Source: Costus lasius
Taxonomy: Eukaryota > Streptophyta > Magnoliopsida > Zingiberales > Costaceae
DNA: 64,000 bases
Reading direction: 5' to 3'
Assembly: GCA_027563935.2 (NCBI GenBank)
Contig: CM050449.1
Span: 10,134,001 to 10,198,000, forward strand
The translations under genes and the position numbers were made by a program. A model generated the notes under the pieces. It saw only the letters and a list, made by a program, of their open reading frames with translations. It was not told the origin of the DNA and did no database searches. Below are positions 46,653 through 59,923 of this stretch, piece after piece; position 1 is the first letter of the stretch; each line of letters opens with the position of its first letter.

Positions 46653-49509
46653 AGCCCAGAAACATGAGAAAGGGACAGGGGAAAGCATTGTATCATTTAT
46701 AGCAGTCAAAATCTTGCTGAGTTAAGTGTGTGATTTACATTCCTGCTCTCCGGTCAACGCTTACACTCCCACATGATGCCATTGTATTAACTTCTCTTCT
46801 AGAATGATGAGATTTTGAGTCGTTTTGCCTTTTCCTGAGTTATTATAATTAAAAGGTACTCATTAACCATGCAGACAAAATGGAATTACAGAGGCTAATA
46901 ATGGTGACAATTTCTCAATCAGCCACTCTTTTAATGATGAAGGAGAAGCACTACTTTTTGTCTCATTTAAACCAGTGACGCCGCACCCGTGTTCAAGCTT
47001 TTGGCAAAGAATGCCCCTTCTTTTCTCAATTGAGTGCCCCATTGAGATCTAGAGGGATGTGCCTAGCCAGTCTCTCATATCTCTACAGCGAAGAACAATA
47101 AAACCAGGCAATCTATTTGATACAGCTCATAGATTCATGCAGTCGGAGTCCTGTAAAAACAAGGTAAAGTTTCCACAAAGCCACAGTAGGTTTGATGTAA
47201 CAAAGAGAATAAACAAAGGGATGAAGGTTGGTCAAAGGAATTGAAGAAAGAGAGCATTATTCTCTTGTGAGCTTTTGGAATAATTCCGCTGCCAATGATA
47301 GCTCTTATAATGATATTATTTTAATCTAATGTTGTCGTCCAGGCCTTTCTTCTTTGATGGCTACACGCACACCATTCATCAAAGAACATGGTTGACTACG
47401 GTAAAACAAGATTCAATTTGTAAATTATTAAGTTACTGCAAAGAAGTAAGTTTTTTCTGTTTTTTTTCCGAAAATAAATAAATTATACACTCGATACTGC
47501 TGAATATTGTTTCCCTGGTGCCTGTTTTTATATATGAACGAAGAATTAGTAAACTGGTAGACATGTTGATGCCAACAGCCGCTCATGTTCAATATAACTA
47601 AGTAGCTAGCGATGTTTGAGTCGCCAACACACTGTCAATGAAGCTTCACATATGCTCACTCGTGCATCTAGTTGTTCATGAGCCTTTTTACGATTTCTTT
47701 ATTTTTCTAGTAAATTTTTATTGATCAAGAGGGTTACTTAATGCACTCGCGCACCTAAAGTTGATTAATTAATTAATTTGGCCCCGTAGCAGTTAATTAA
47801 GCACACTAGCTATTAGCTGAAACCTACATTTGCAATTAATATGCTAATCTTGACTAGGCTTAGAAATTCCCTGAGAGAGCTAGATGTGACTGCTTAATTA
47901 ATATTTAACTCTACATGCTACAGGTTGTGATGAATAAAGGCCTGTGACTCTTATGATTAGACTTGAGCTTTGCTAATTACAACTAAAAGGTCACTGGTTT
48001 AGGTAGGAATTGCAAGAACAAAATAGGTCTTGCAAGGCGACATATTTGTATATTATATTGTTTAGGAAAGGAATATATCAGGACATAGCAAGTTTATTAC
48101 TTAATGACGTGCATGATGCCAAAGCAGTTTAATTTATAAATAAAAAGAAAAAAAAGTATCCTGCTCGAAGAAACGAGGTACTGGATACTTTTTTTTATTA
48201 AATGAAACTTTACCCTCAGTGCCAGTGAACTCGTCTTAATTTGTTAAGATTTAAGAATCGCTGACCGTGTCTTAATTTCAACTTTGCCTCCGGTCAGTGA
48301 CGTTCCTGACACAAAAGAACACAGTCAAACTTTGCAGGAGATTATATATACATATAATCTGTCTTTTAAATCCGAACATACAATATGTTTGGACGAAATA
48401 CTAATATGTATAATCAGTATTGTTGTATTTGATATATTATTATTCACTAGATGGGACTTATATCTTGCTCCAGTCAGTGATGTTCCTCTTCCCTTCTCTC
48501 TTATGATTGAGGAGACTCCTTAAGTTTGCGTATATCTCATGTCCTCATCTAAGTAATGTCTGATAACTCTTCTCAATCTTTCTTCTAGTATTGTTCCTAC
48601 TCATCGTGAAACAGTATTACCTTTGCTCACCTGAAGTTTCTGAGAACAAAAACTTGATGCTCACCACATCAACGTGAAATGGTTTAGCATTATGTATTGA
48701 TTACAAAGAACAAGTTAGTCACGCGCGACCCATTTAAGCCTAACTTTCGCTTAACTTTAAATCTAACTAGATTTATGTAGGTTAAGACACTTATAGTAAG
48801 TAAATTTTATTTTAAATTCTAAATGCTAAAACTGATGGAATCCATATCTTTGTAACTATACATCTTCGCCAATATCACTTTATAGTTCAACTGAGGTCTT
48901 ACCAGTTGAACTATTACAAATATATACTTTTGTGTATAGACTAACCATTTTTTAAAGTAAGATTTGTCGTGACCCTAAGTGTTTCTGATATTCAACATTA
49001 TAAGCCTTTAAATGTTAACACAGGTACTGTTGTTCCATATTCATCAAACTAAATCAACTTTTTCGTCTCCTTCAGGAGGTAATTCTATTAACTATCTATG
49101 CTTTGAAAAATATTATTATGTTTTGGCATTGTATGTTTTAACACTTGGTCAAATATTTTTCGTTAAAAAATTGACCCATTAGAAGAGCACGGCCAGTTCC
49201 TGAGAAGACGTCACCCGGTATAGTTTTTCTTGTAGTGATTTTTGCTTTAAAGAAAGAGACCACATGAAAGAAATCAGTGCACGTAGATACCTAAAAGTTA
49301 CATGACAGAAACTTCTCCACTGACTAAAGGACGCCGTCTTCTTAATCAGTTCTTACTAATACAAGCAGCAGAAGGTGAAAGGATAAAGGCAACGAACACA
49401 TCAGAAACACGGTTACAAGGCTAATATATCAATCCCCTAGAATTGAGATGATTTACTACTCAAGAATTAAATAGTTGATTAGAGAGGCAGTTGCATCACT
49501 GCTGCTCGA
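46653..49509. other. Intergenic, no gene recognised
   Basis: The 3' UTR of the CCT gene lies at its left and that of WOX3 at its right. A short string, GTCAGTGA(C/T)GTTCCT, occurs twice (about 48294 and 48474). No element boundaries or coding exons were recognised. Confidence 0.5.
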
Positions 49510-50192
49510 TTAGTTGGAGGTGGAGCAGGATGAGGACTTGGAGGAGCTGCACTCGTCCCTCATGGCTCCTGTGCTCCTTGTGGGGAAGAGATCCAGCGTC
49601 TTGAGAGGCGGCGTGCAACGCTGAGGTGCGGCCGAGCAGCTGCCCTCCATCGTCGCCATAGCATAACGCGCATCCACATCGCTCGCAGTTGCATCTTCTT
49701 CATCTTCTTCTTCGCTTCCAGCTGGACCTTCCAATTTGCCAACCTGATTAATTCATCCCTTATCTTGTTAATCATTTACCTAATGAAAACAACTTAGGTG
49801 TCCAGAAAATCAGTTCTCTCATTTCTTACTTTAATATGCAAGGGAGGCAAGAACAGAAGCAGAAAAAGGAGGACCTGGTAAAGGTAGTTCGTTGGGGTTT
49901 GATTATTTTGGAGAAGAGGAGGACTGGGAGCAGAAGACCCTTGATCTGACTGAGGAACGGGTGGCTGTTGCCGGCCGAGCTTTCGGCGGAGCTTCTGTCT
50001 CTCCCTAGCCTTGTGGTTCTGGAACCAGTAGAACACATTCTTCCCCTCTATCTTGCCGTAGAGGGAGAGGTGCGCTGTGATCTGCTGTATCTGGGAGGCA
50101 TTTGGGGTCCTGACCCCACCCCTGTACATCTCCTCTAGTATCATAAGCTGCTCTGGTGTTGGACACCACCTTGTTGAAGGGGTCTGAGGCAT
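49510..50192 (-). CDS. WOX3: WUSCHEL-related homeobox 3-type transcription factor
   Basis: Two exons, complement(49510..49743, 49875..50192), 183 residues. Exon 1 gives [20 protein letters not shown], then the WOX homeodomain with [17 protein letters not shown], the WUS-type insert and [20 protein letters not shown] (about residues 6-72). Exon 2 starts VGKLEG, has an acidic EEEDEED stretch, the WUS box within [10 protein letters not shown], and ends [12 protein letters not shown]. The homeodomain directly at the N-terminus, the WUS box and the serine-rich tail fit the WOX3 (PRESSED FLOWER / NARROW SHEATH) group, which promotes lateral-organ margin and leaf-blade growth. The length is a little below that of typical monocot WOX3. 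The donor is CAG|GTCCTC, which is weak, but both exons join in phase. Confidence 0.9.
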
Positions 50193-51050
50193 GGCCTCTG
50201 CCTATATCTTCCTCCTTCTCTCCCTTAGCTAGCTAGTTGCCTTCCTCATCTGTCTCTAGGGTTTAAGTTATATAGAGCTAGCGATACAGCTAGCTGGGAC
50301 TGCGCAGGGAGGAAGGGACAAAAGGCATTTTGGAAGGAGACTAATTGGGAGATATCTTAATTTGCAATACTGAGGAATTTAAGGGAAAAGGAAGGGAATT
50401 CTGTCACATACTGATGCATGCTTTCAGTTTCTCAGTCATTCATTGACGATTTGAATGCTTCCTGTCTCATTCTTCTCTTCCCTCTCTTAATTTTAAAGGT
50501 CCTTCTCTATGCATGCAAGGAATACACGAGAGGAAGGTGGTGTCCTGGTGCAATAAATGAAAGGGAATGACACGGATTAAATTACATGACTGCTAGTCTA
50601 AGATTCTGATTGGACGTTAGATCGTAGTGTGATGATGGCAGGCATGATTTGGCTCTATTAAGGTAACTTAGCAACACGCTCTGCATATAAATGGATACAC
50701 ATGATAAGCCACAACTTATTAAGAAACTTCATCCAACCCTATGTGTCCAAACAAGATTACAAAGATCTCCTATACAAAAATAGATCTCTTTTCAGGCACT
50801 AAAAGGGTTAGTGGCAGTCATATAGCTGGCTTGATTATCTCCCTACAGCACTCGCTACTTGTTGGCGTGGATAACCATTTATGTTTGATAATATATAATT
50901 TTTGATCTCAAGTGGAGTTGTACTCCAAGTTCAAAAGACAATGTGCCCCAAGTATCAACGTCCTGTGCTTGTTTAATTGAAGTTTTTTCTTCTTCTTTTT
51001 TTGGATACGTCCCTAAATATCTTTACTGCATCCAAAAGAAAGAAACAAGG
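50193..51050. other. Upstream region of WOX3
   Basis: About 860 bases separate the WOX3 ATG from a solo LTR. The region should include the native promoter; no clear TATA box was picked out. Confidence 0.5.
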
Positions 51051-53071
51051 TGTCACGCCCCGGCGGAAGCCGGCTATTCCTAGCTCAGGGTTCCCCAGGG
51101 AGATGACAATATTGATAGGAACAAAGGAACATGATTACCATAAAATCAAATAATCAAATAATTCAACATCAGTACTGTGTAACATAATCAACTAACTCCA
51201 TTACAAAATTCATTAACTAAAGTTTATAAGGAAACTCTAACAACGATGCAACTAATTTAACTGTAATACTAGAATAAATCAGAAAAGTGTTTATCAAGGA
51301 CATTTAATGATACTCTGTCTCCGGTGGTAACTAACTATCTACTCTATCCCTCCCAACGCAAACTCGGTACCTGGAGGAGAAACAAGGGGAGTTAGCGAAA
51401 AATGCTAAGTAGGAACCAAGAGAGATGATGCATGTTCAATTTATATGAAATTTGCAATAACAGAACTACACTACATGTCATGAACTGATAATACAACAAA
51501 ATAAGTGAACAGAAGGTTGTCGTGTAAATCATCAAGCTTGGCCACAATTCTCTCTCAGGAGCCGCACTCATTTTCAGAGTGTTTCTATCGTCAGCTCACA
51601 CGATAGAACGACTGTATCTAGACAGTCCGGTAAATGTTGCGTCCAACATCTGACATCCGTAGTATTGTCCGAGGACAACTGGCGGTGCCCTAACCGGCAA
51701 ACATAGTCTGATATAACCAGAACTACAACTCAGATAAACAGGCCACTGGTGATAAATCACCAGGTCAGAGGTCATATGCATGCACGACATGATAACAGTA
51801 TAACATCTCAATCATTTTCCACGGTTCATAAATATTCATAACTTTTCAACAGAAATATTAGAAAACACATTCTCAATGCAATCATAATAATCATATGATA
51901 CTGAAGCCAATTTATGCACAAATAACAAGGTAACCGAGGTCAACCGAATTTAGAAACAAATCAAGCAGAATAGTTTCAAAGGTAAGGTGTCAATATCTAT
52001 CTACACATAAATCTGACACCGTATCAAAGGTAGGGGAAAGACTCCTACCTGAAGTGCTGGTTTCCTGAATACTCTCTGAAAGCTCGACTACTTTCTTTTC
52101 TCAACTGAATCATTTAAATAAACTCTTGTTATGAACTATCAAGCATCCATCCATAATATTACCATTAACTCTACTTTTCTATTGAGATCCAATTTTATCC
52201 AATTATACTACAATTTCTCAATCTACCCTAAATACCAAAATATAATTTAGGGTTTATACTAATAGAGTAATTAATAATTAAAAATATTAAATAAATTAAC
52301 TTAAAACCGAACTCACCTCTCTGTCAAAACTTCCACGCGGAACGCGACGTTCGTTCGTCGAATGTCGCCGCTGCAACAGACGACGCGAACGAAGGTTTCG
52401 TTCGCTCGTTGCTGGGGAAGAAATTTCCGGTGCTCGCCGCCGGAAGCTTCGCCGCCGACGAGAGAGGAAACAGCCGCGGCCTGGAGAGGAATAAGAGCCG
52501 CTACTCACGCTGCTGAACAGAGCGTTTGCCGACAGAGGAAAACGATTCCGCCGCTCGCCGCAAGAGCAGATGAATCGCCGGTGCAGGGATGAAGGAAGAG
52601 GCTGATGGCTCTGGAAGATGGGGAGGTCGCCGGAATAGGAATCCGCTTCCCGCTGCTCGCGTCCGGAGCAGAACAGACGCCGCTCGCCTCACGCGTCCGA
52701 ACCTTCGTCGGGTGGAGGCGCCTGATCAAGGAGACGAGGAGAGCAACGCTGGTACTTCTTCCCGTCGTCGCCGGACGATCACCCGATTGCTGCTGCCGGA
52801 GAAGACGTGAATGGAACGGAACGCAGAAGGAAGCAAACGCAGCACGCGTCTGCAAGGAGAACAGAGCAGAGAAAGGAACGAGGCAACTCGTGCGGCGAAA
52901 GAAAGAAAAAATTTGATTAGGGAATAGCGATTTTATTTATAGGGAAGATTAGAGAGAGTTTAGGGAGAGAATTTTAGGGATTAATATTAGATTTAGGGTT
53001 TTTCAAATAATTAAAATTAAATATTAAGTTTTTAATAAATAAAAAATAAAATAAAAAAAAAAAGCATAACA
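51051..53071 (-). mobile_element. Solo LTR (2021 bp), reverse orientation, upstream of WOX3
   Basis: It starts TGTCACGCCCCGGCGG and ends AGCATAACA, so on the minus strand it reads TGTTATGC...GGGGCGTGACA with TG..CA ends. CAAGG flanks both sides (51046-51050 and 53072-53076), a 5-bp target duplication. There is no internal coding region. The end motif GGGGCGTGACA is shared with the elements at 18619-23328, so it is a Gypsy-type relative. On the minus strand a TATAAATAA box lies at about 52933-52941, followed by GC-rich leader-like sequence (52320-52900). Open frames inside that leader are not considered genes. Confidence 0.8.
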
Positions 53072-53076
53072 CAAGG

Positions 53077-56000
53077 GTTCAGCACCAAAAAAAAAAAAAA
53101 AGTTTTATCATCTCTCTTGATTGATTGACTTTCTTTAAGAAACAAACTATGTTTTACTATGGCTTGGTCATGAGTACTATCCAATGCAAACAAGCTGTAA
53201 AGAGTAGCTCCGCATTGATTCTTTGTTAAATTCTGCACATTAAGTGAGCCATGGAGATCTGACGATGCATAATGGTTTCACAGAGGCATGTATAGCTAGT
53301 TAGCTGGAGGAATTAAAAGGGATCAAGCAAGTTCTTTTCAGTACCAGCGCTCAACAATATTACATTGTACAAAAAGAAATTATTTCTACATATTTATAGC
53401 TTGGTCAGACATGTAACAAGAAAAATCAAAACATAAAGAATCAACCTGGCAGTCGATGAATCATGAATTTGAGAGAGAAACAATATATATCTGCGACAAT
53501 ATATTCATTCCGTAGTAAGTAAGCTCTTCAGGTTTTCAGAAAATGTGTTATGAACATAAAATTATCAGCTTTTTTTCTCTGATTAGCGTTTAAATTGAGT
53601 CTATTTATCACGAAAATAAAATATATACAAGTGGATAGAGAACTCGTAGCAGGAGTAGATCGATCTAGCGATACTAATATAGTACGTACCCACAGTGCCA
53701 TGCAAGGTGTATGGGCCATGCACGTTTCTCCATGTATGGATTGGAGTAGGTTGACTAAGCTTTAAGGAACGAAGACTAATTTTATTGCAAAGGGGAAGTA
53801 TATTAATGAGCCTGGCATGCGGAGCAGGAAAGTATTGTGAAGTCTACGTCGCATCTGAAGGAAAGATAATTGCACCAATTAACACAAGGCCGACATCAAT
53901 CTTCTCAGCTCTTTTATGAATCTGATGGTTAATGAATGATATAATATTCATATTGCAGTTCAAGTAATTATTAAAGCTTATTCATAAACCTCTAAATTCA
54001 TGGATCACTCTTTGCTTTGCATCTTCGAAATAATTCAAATGCACCAATTGCAGAAGCAATGCAGTAAAGGTTGAATGAAGGTGATGTGATCATCTACCCC
54101 TCTTTGGTTCTGCTGCACATGCTGCTGTTATTGCTGCATTTGTCAAAGTTTTGTCGCCACCGACAACAATTCAAGTTAAATATCTTCATCCCTATTGAAG
54201 GGGAAACAGTTGGCTGCAATAAACTGGCTACAGGAGAAGGTAATAGAGCATGCTGGTACGGTAGGACCATATAATGGATTTGCAGATCAACTCTTACTTG
54301 GCTCGCTTAAGTTCTTCAAGAGTGATCGTGATCTACTTAGTTGATTTTTTTTATCAATATTAATTTGTAAAGAGCCTAAGTTAATCTATATGAGAGCTAT
54401 ATCTTTGCTTTTAAGATGAACTATCACCTTTTAGTTATATATATTTTTAACTTTATCTTCTTTTTTTTTGCATAGTTTTTTTTCAGATTTGCTATAAAAT
54501 ATTTAGTTTTATCGATTTATTGTGATTTGATAATTTTACCAAACTATTTGAATCACATCAGATACAATCTCATCATAGTACTAATATTATCCATGCCTCT
54601 TTCATGTTTTTTTTGCACTAATATCATATAATTAGGATAGTTAGTTCTAAAGCTATTATAATCCTATGCAGTCCTAACTCTTACATCTCCATATGACTTA
54701 GTCCAAACTAGAAACACAAATACATTTTTTTAAAAAAACTTTACAATTTAATTAATATTCAGATATTCAATAGCATTATTAAACTAATTTAATGCTTAGT
54801 TATATCATTATATGTGAACGATGAGATTATTTTTATGTCAAATTTGAGGAGCTAAACGTGAAGAAACCAAACTTATCTTATATAGAATTCAACACAGTTT
54901 AATAAAAAAATGTTTAATACGTTTAGTTAATATCAATTTCATGAAAAAACCTTATTTAACATTTATTCAATTCGATCATTAAGTTCCAATTCCATTCAGA
55001 ACTTTGATTAAAATTATATCATTCTAACAATCCACTCAACTTGTTATCACTTTTATCATATTCTATTTTACCTTTTTTTGTAAAAATTAATAAATGATAC
55101 TTGGATAGTTTGAATAATAATTTTACTTCCTTTTAATAATTTTAATAGAGTTATATTGCTTATTCTGGTTTATATTTAAATATTATTTGGGATTTCAAAT
55201 GATATTTACGTACAAATGCAATAAGAAAAAAAAGTTATTATGATTAGGGATGAACTTAACTTTTAAGAAGATACAACACTTTCTATTTTTTTTATTAAGG
55301 AAAGAAAGATAAATTATACAATTTCTCAAATCTTTTATTAATTTCCTTTCTTGTTTTGACCAAAAGGATAAATGTTCGGGATTCCAATTCTAAAGCTTTT
55401 ATATATTAGATAAATTAGAAGATTTTAATTACTAACACTTATAATATTAAAATCTCATATAAATTAATTATATTTATAAATTTGAATAAGTCATCTTACT
55501 AGATTAATTTGAATAAGTCATCTAACAAATATACCTGAAATAAATGAGCAAGGTTACTTTAATAAAAATGTAAATCCAAAATTTATATTTAGGAACTTAA
55601 GAAAATAAAACTAAAATTAAATATGAATTTAAATTCTTGAAGCTAGAAGGTAGAAATTTTGTTTGGGAATTGATTCCATGGAAGCTTTATGTATACCATC
55701 ATATGTATCGTTTTCACATTACATATTACATTATTATCAAAATTTTGTCTTTATGTATAGAGATGTCCATCTCTAATGCAAATATAATTATTCCGTTTTG
55801 TCAATTTTGGCTTCCGGATAGTTACAACACCAATAATCATCATAAACATGGCAATAACTCAGATTATCATAGACAACAATGTCATTTGTGATAGTGTATA
55901 ATCGTCTCCTATCTTTACAAAGTCGGATAGTGAAGGGTTGAAGCATTATGATGCAAAACATTAGAAATAGAAAAAAGCAAGGAGAGAGAACTTTACTTTT

Positions 56001-57618
56001 CAAAGGGATTAGAAGCGAGACTAAGAAGAGATCCGAAGGAGTAGCATTTGAATATATAATAAGCATTTGTATATGTTAAAAGAAAAAAGAAGTTGTCTTA
56101 TTTAATAAGAGAATAAATTTGGTCTTTATATAGACTAATACAAAATAAATAACACCACTTCTGATGTGGGTCTAAAGTGTTTACATATTCAAGTTAAGTT
56201 CAAATACTCATGTTCAAGTTGGAGCATGGATATGAATCATGCCTAACTTATTGTGAGGAATCAATATTATAGAACTGTTTGCTGTATTGACATAATCTAT
56301 AGATTTTGATGCATGAAAATATAAAAAATATTATGCTTACCTTCCATATGAGCAGAAGCTTTTGAATTTAAAACTCAAAGAGTAGAGGAAAAAGCCAAAG
56401 AAGCTATACATGAGGTCTTAGAAGCAGAAGCTATGTAAAAAGGTTTTGCTGTGAAGGCTTAAAGTAATCTTTTATACTTCACATGGGTTATAGTAGTGGT
56501 GAGTGCATAATCAGCAGTGGTTTATCTCGTTGCTAGCTGGCTTAAAAAACTAGCAAATAGCAAAGGTGACTGGTTATTGGTTACTATGTCATAATGGTGA
56601 ACTTTAGAGAAGAAAACAACTCTCTCCCTTATTACCATCTACCCGCAACAAAACATGATAAACATGATAACATGTTGAATTCTAAGTCTGGCTATGGGTG
56701 GTAGTTCTAAAGAGTGACAAATGCCATGAATGTGCTGCAAGTAGTGTTTTCTTGTTGCCAGAAACATTGACAAGCTATAACTGGCATCAACGAGTAGCAT
56801 GCAACAAGTGGCAAGTTTCAAGTAGCTAAAGGCAAGCAACTTATTTGCAACTTTGAATGAGATCACGGTAGACACAAACTTAGTTTTGAGAAGTCAACAA
56901 ATGGCGAGTTATGTATCTAATATTTGCACTCAACCTTGGCTATGTTTTGATTATATTTCCACTATTTCTCATTTTGTAGCTCTTCTTTCGTTTTATCTAT
57001 TGGGCTGCTGCTGTTGCCAATTGACTGTTAGTTAGGACTAGTGACAGTTTGGATCCAAGATGAATTGTTGGGATCACTCAATCCTAACAATTCAATGCAG
57101 ATTTCATCCTACTATTGTTCAAACCCTTTAAAGATTTTTGTATCCTCTCTTGTAATTGATTTCTATTCATTTACTATTATTATTCCTTGTTTCCTAGAGT
57201 TTTTGTTAAATCAGATCAATGGTTGCTGATCATGATCATGATTCACTGGCGATCAGCTAATCCTGTGAGCTATGGTATTTACCGAAGATCTTGTGAACCA
57301 CAAAAGAATATAATGGACAGCTATTTTTAAGTTTCTATATCAAAGACAGAACGCATGAAAAGAGCTGCAGCACAAACATGCTTATTCTTGATAGTATTTC
57401 TTTGTAGTTTGTTTTCTGCCCTATTTCTGCCTTTTGAGGATGACATTTTTATAACTTCCGCTGGAGCCATGGGAAGGAAAATCTTGAATCTGGTAAAGTA
57501 GGTGGGTAAAATTATCACATTTATATCTTCATATTTAATTTTTACTAAACCACAGAGTAGGTAACTTTTAGTATAAAACGGTGATGTGGAATAACATAAA
57601 ACATGAGTCTTTCTCTCA
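53077..57618. other. Intergenic, strongly AT-rich, no gene recognised
   Basis: Long A/T runs and low GC characterise this stretch. Brief coding-like strings near 54100-54240 and 56350-56440 are too short and broken to name. Confidence 0.5.
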
Positions 57619-58323
57619 GATTTTTTTAAAGGATCTTTCTATGACAATCCAATTTCAGACAGTCCTAAAACTGCTCTTGCAGCTATTTATCGGTACGCTA
57701 TTCTTCAATGCAACATTTGATATATAAAATTTTATACTCTTACATGTGAGTGCAGATGTTGCTATATGAAACATTGTTTGAACTTGTATTGATGGTTACA
57801 AATGAAATAGTGAAATAAGATTCTAGACAAGACTACATTTCAAATTTTGTCTAATAGTACTCTGTTGATGTTGAACTTTATATGGCTTTTCAGTCTGATG
57901 GATTAGAGTGGCTTGATTTTGGTTTACCTTAACATAATATAGACGGATAGAGGAAAGAGAAGAAAATAGACTTAATATTTATCTCTATTCCCCACTGATA
58001 ATGTTCTGTAGTGTTACAAAGCTAGTTTGCATGTATACTTTATTGATATATCAAATGATATTCTGACAAATTTTTATTCAGCTTATGAAGTGTATTGGTG
58101 ATATCTATTGGTTCATTGAGATTATGTCACGTCTTCTATTATGCATGTAATGCTTTAGGAAGCACATCTTAAAGCATGCTCGGTTATTTGACTGCATAAT
58201 ATATACCTTATGTTCCTTTTGTCATTTTCTTCCTTTTGTACTCAGATGATGCTGTATCTAGGTATGCTTCCTATTGCCGACCAAATAAATGGCCAGCCAC
58301 ATTTTTGCCTGAACTTGAAGCAG
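57619..58323 (+). pseudogene. 2-oxoglutarate/Fe(II)-dependent oxygenase-like gene fragment
   Basis: Two exon-like pieces. 57619-57692 encodes FFKGSFYDNPISDSPKT and runs to a TATCG|GTACGC donor. 58246-58323 follows a CTCAG acceptor and encodes DDAVSRYASYCRPNKWPATF, then LPELEA up to a GTATGT donor. The FYDNP...YRPN.WP...LPELE arrangement is that of the N-terminal half of plant isopenicillin-N-synthase-like oxygenases. The phases of the two pieces do not join, and I found neither the upstream exons nor the HxD/H iron-binding half downstream. It is best read as a decayed fragment. Confidence 0.45.
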
Positions 58324-59584
58324 GTATGTACAAATGCATTGGCATGCATTTCATTGCCTGTGGTGCTTAGTATAATTTGAATTACTCTTTGACTATTTTC
58401 ATGTTGCTGGATTATTTGATTTGTAGTAGTTCTGGATGCCATTGGTTAATGCATTATTTACTTTGTGTGTGGGAAAATTATTAGAATTCTTTTTCTGTCT
58501 AAAAGGTGTATGATTCTCTAGTCACATTTTCTTGTGTAAGTAGATTTAAATTAACATCATTTTTTTTGCTCTAATTTCATCAAGAGATTATGCATATCTT
58601 TTTAGAAGATGATACCTCTCTGATATTTGTGATGGCATGGCATGTGTAGACTACATGTAGCTGGCCCTCAACCATTCATTTTCTTTTTGTCTTTTTGCCT
58701 TCAAATATAAAAGTGTTACCATTAGGCTTGTGGTTCCATATCAAATATGTTCTTCTACTTTATGCAATCTTTAATGTAATAATGAGGTACAGGATCAGAT
58801 GGTTGGAAGAGGAAAATTGGAGCTACTCTGTTTGATTTGGGTTTAAACACAGTTAGTTCCTCATTGTCCTTCTACTCTAGTGGTTGGTTGTAATTTGGAC
58901 ATACTCCCGATATCTGTTTTGAGCCCGATATCTGTTTTGAGCACAATTTTTGCTAACAGAATATGATCTCTTAGTTGGCCTATAGTAAATTTCAGTTGAA
59001 AGTAAACTATTATGTATCATAAAGGAGGAAGAAATGGATGATGATGATTGTGTAAGAAGGCTGATAGATTAGGACAGAGGACAATTAGATAGATCGATTA
59101 GAGGAGATTAATATTTTTTCTGTAAGGTGCAAGATGGGGATTATATAAAATTAAAAGAATATACAACAAACATTTGTCCGGGCTATTCAAGAGCCCAACT
59201 TGATCACGTAGAATCAACTTTTACAGTCTACAAGTAAAATCTTTCTCCAGTAAGCAAAAAAAGAATGATTTTTTTTTTTCTTTAATAAACATCCTTATCG
59301 CATCACTTTGTTCCTAGTTGGCCAGTTATGGTATATGATAGCAATAAAGATAAGCTTTTTGAGGGTGGCTAAGTACAATATATAACAATTATATAAGAGT
59401 TGCCACACTTTTAGATCTTCCTAGTTCAGACATTTTTCATTTGCCTTCTATTGTTCATGTAACTAAAGGAGCATGTTTTTAATTTCTTGACCTTTCAAAC
59501 TCAACAGATATCTCAATTGTCACAACAGATATCTCAATTGTTGAGAATTGGTCCTCTACCTGCTGATAATGCTTAAGTTGAAAC
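58324..59584. other. Intergenic, no gene recognised
   Basis: I looked here for the missing iron-binding half of the oxygenase and did not find it. The sequence is AT-rich with a few short duplications, such as GAGC(C/A)(C/A)(G/A)AT.. near 58920. Confidence 0.45.
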
Positions 59585-59923
59585 TTACTATAGGATCTTT
59601 AGAGCTGCTGAGCACTTGCATTCTGCTGTACTGGACGCCCTTTGCAACCCAGAAAGTAGATTGTGTCGTTCCGTTTGACATTCCTTCTCAGGGATAGCCC
59701 AATTGTGGAAGAAAAGGTAGTTGAGGTATTTGGTTTCATTTTAGCATCAGAAAAGATCTTCTATCAGAGAGCTCATTTTCCAGCAGCTCATTTCAGGTCT
59801 CAGGCTCATAATAGTTTGGATGGGCTTCCGATGCTTTCCACCTTCAGAAGTGAAATGAAGAGGTGGTGTGACTCTGTGAACATTTGCAACTTGCAAATTA
59901 CTTTTGGTAGGTCGCATAACTGA
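59585..59923 (+). pseudogene. Unidentified exon-like stretch
   Basis: AAEHLHSAVLDALCNPES is encoded near 59600-59655. After a TTCTCAG acceptor-like string, 59692-59923 is open and encodes DSPIVEEKVVEVFGFILASE, KIFYQRAHFPAAHFRSQAHN and SLDGLPMLSTFRSEMKRWCD, ending at TGA. The composition looks like genuine protein, but I do not recognise the family. It may be a remnant of a host gene or a captured gene piece. Confidence 0.3.

Noticed and set aside
52362..52916. GC-rich frames of 76-116 codons on both strands
   Set aside because: They are inside the solo LTR upstream of WOX3, overlap each other and lack a recognisable domain.
54071..54274. 67-codon frame with hydrophobic start
   Set aside because: No family resemblance, no exon context, AT-rich surroundings; probably chance.
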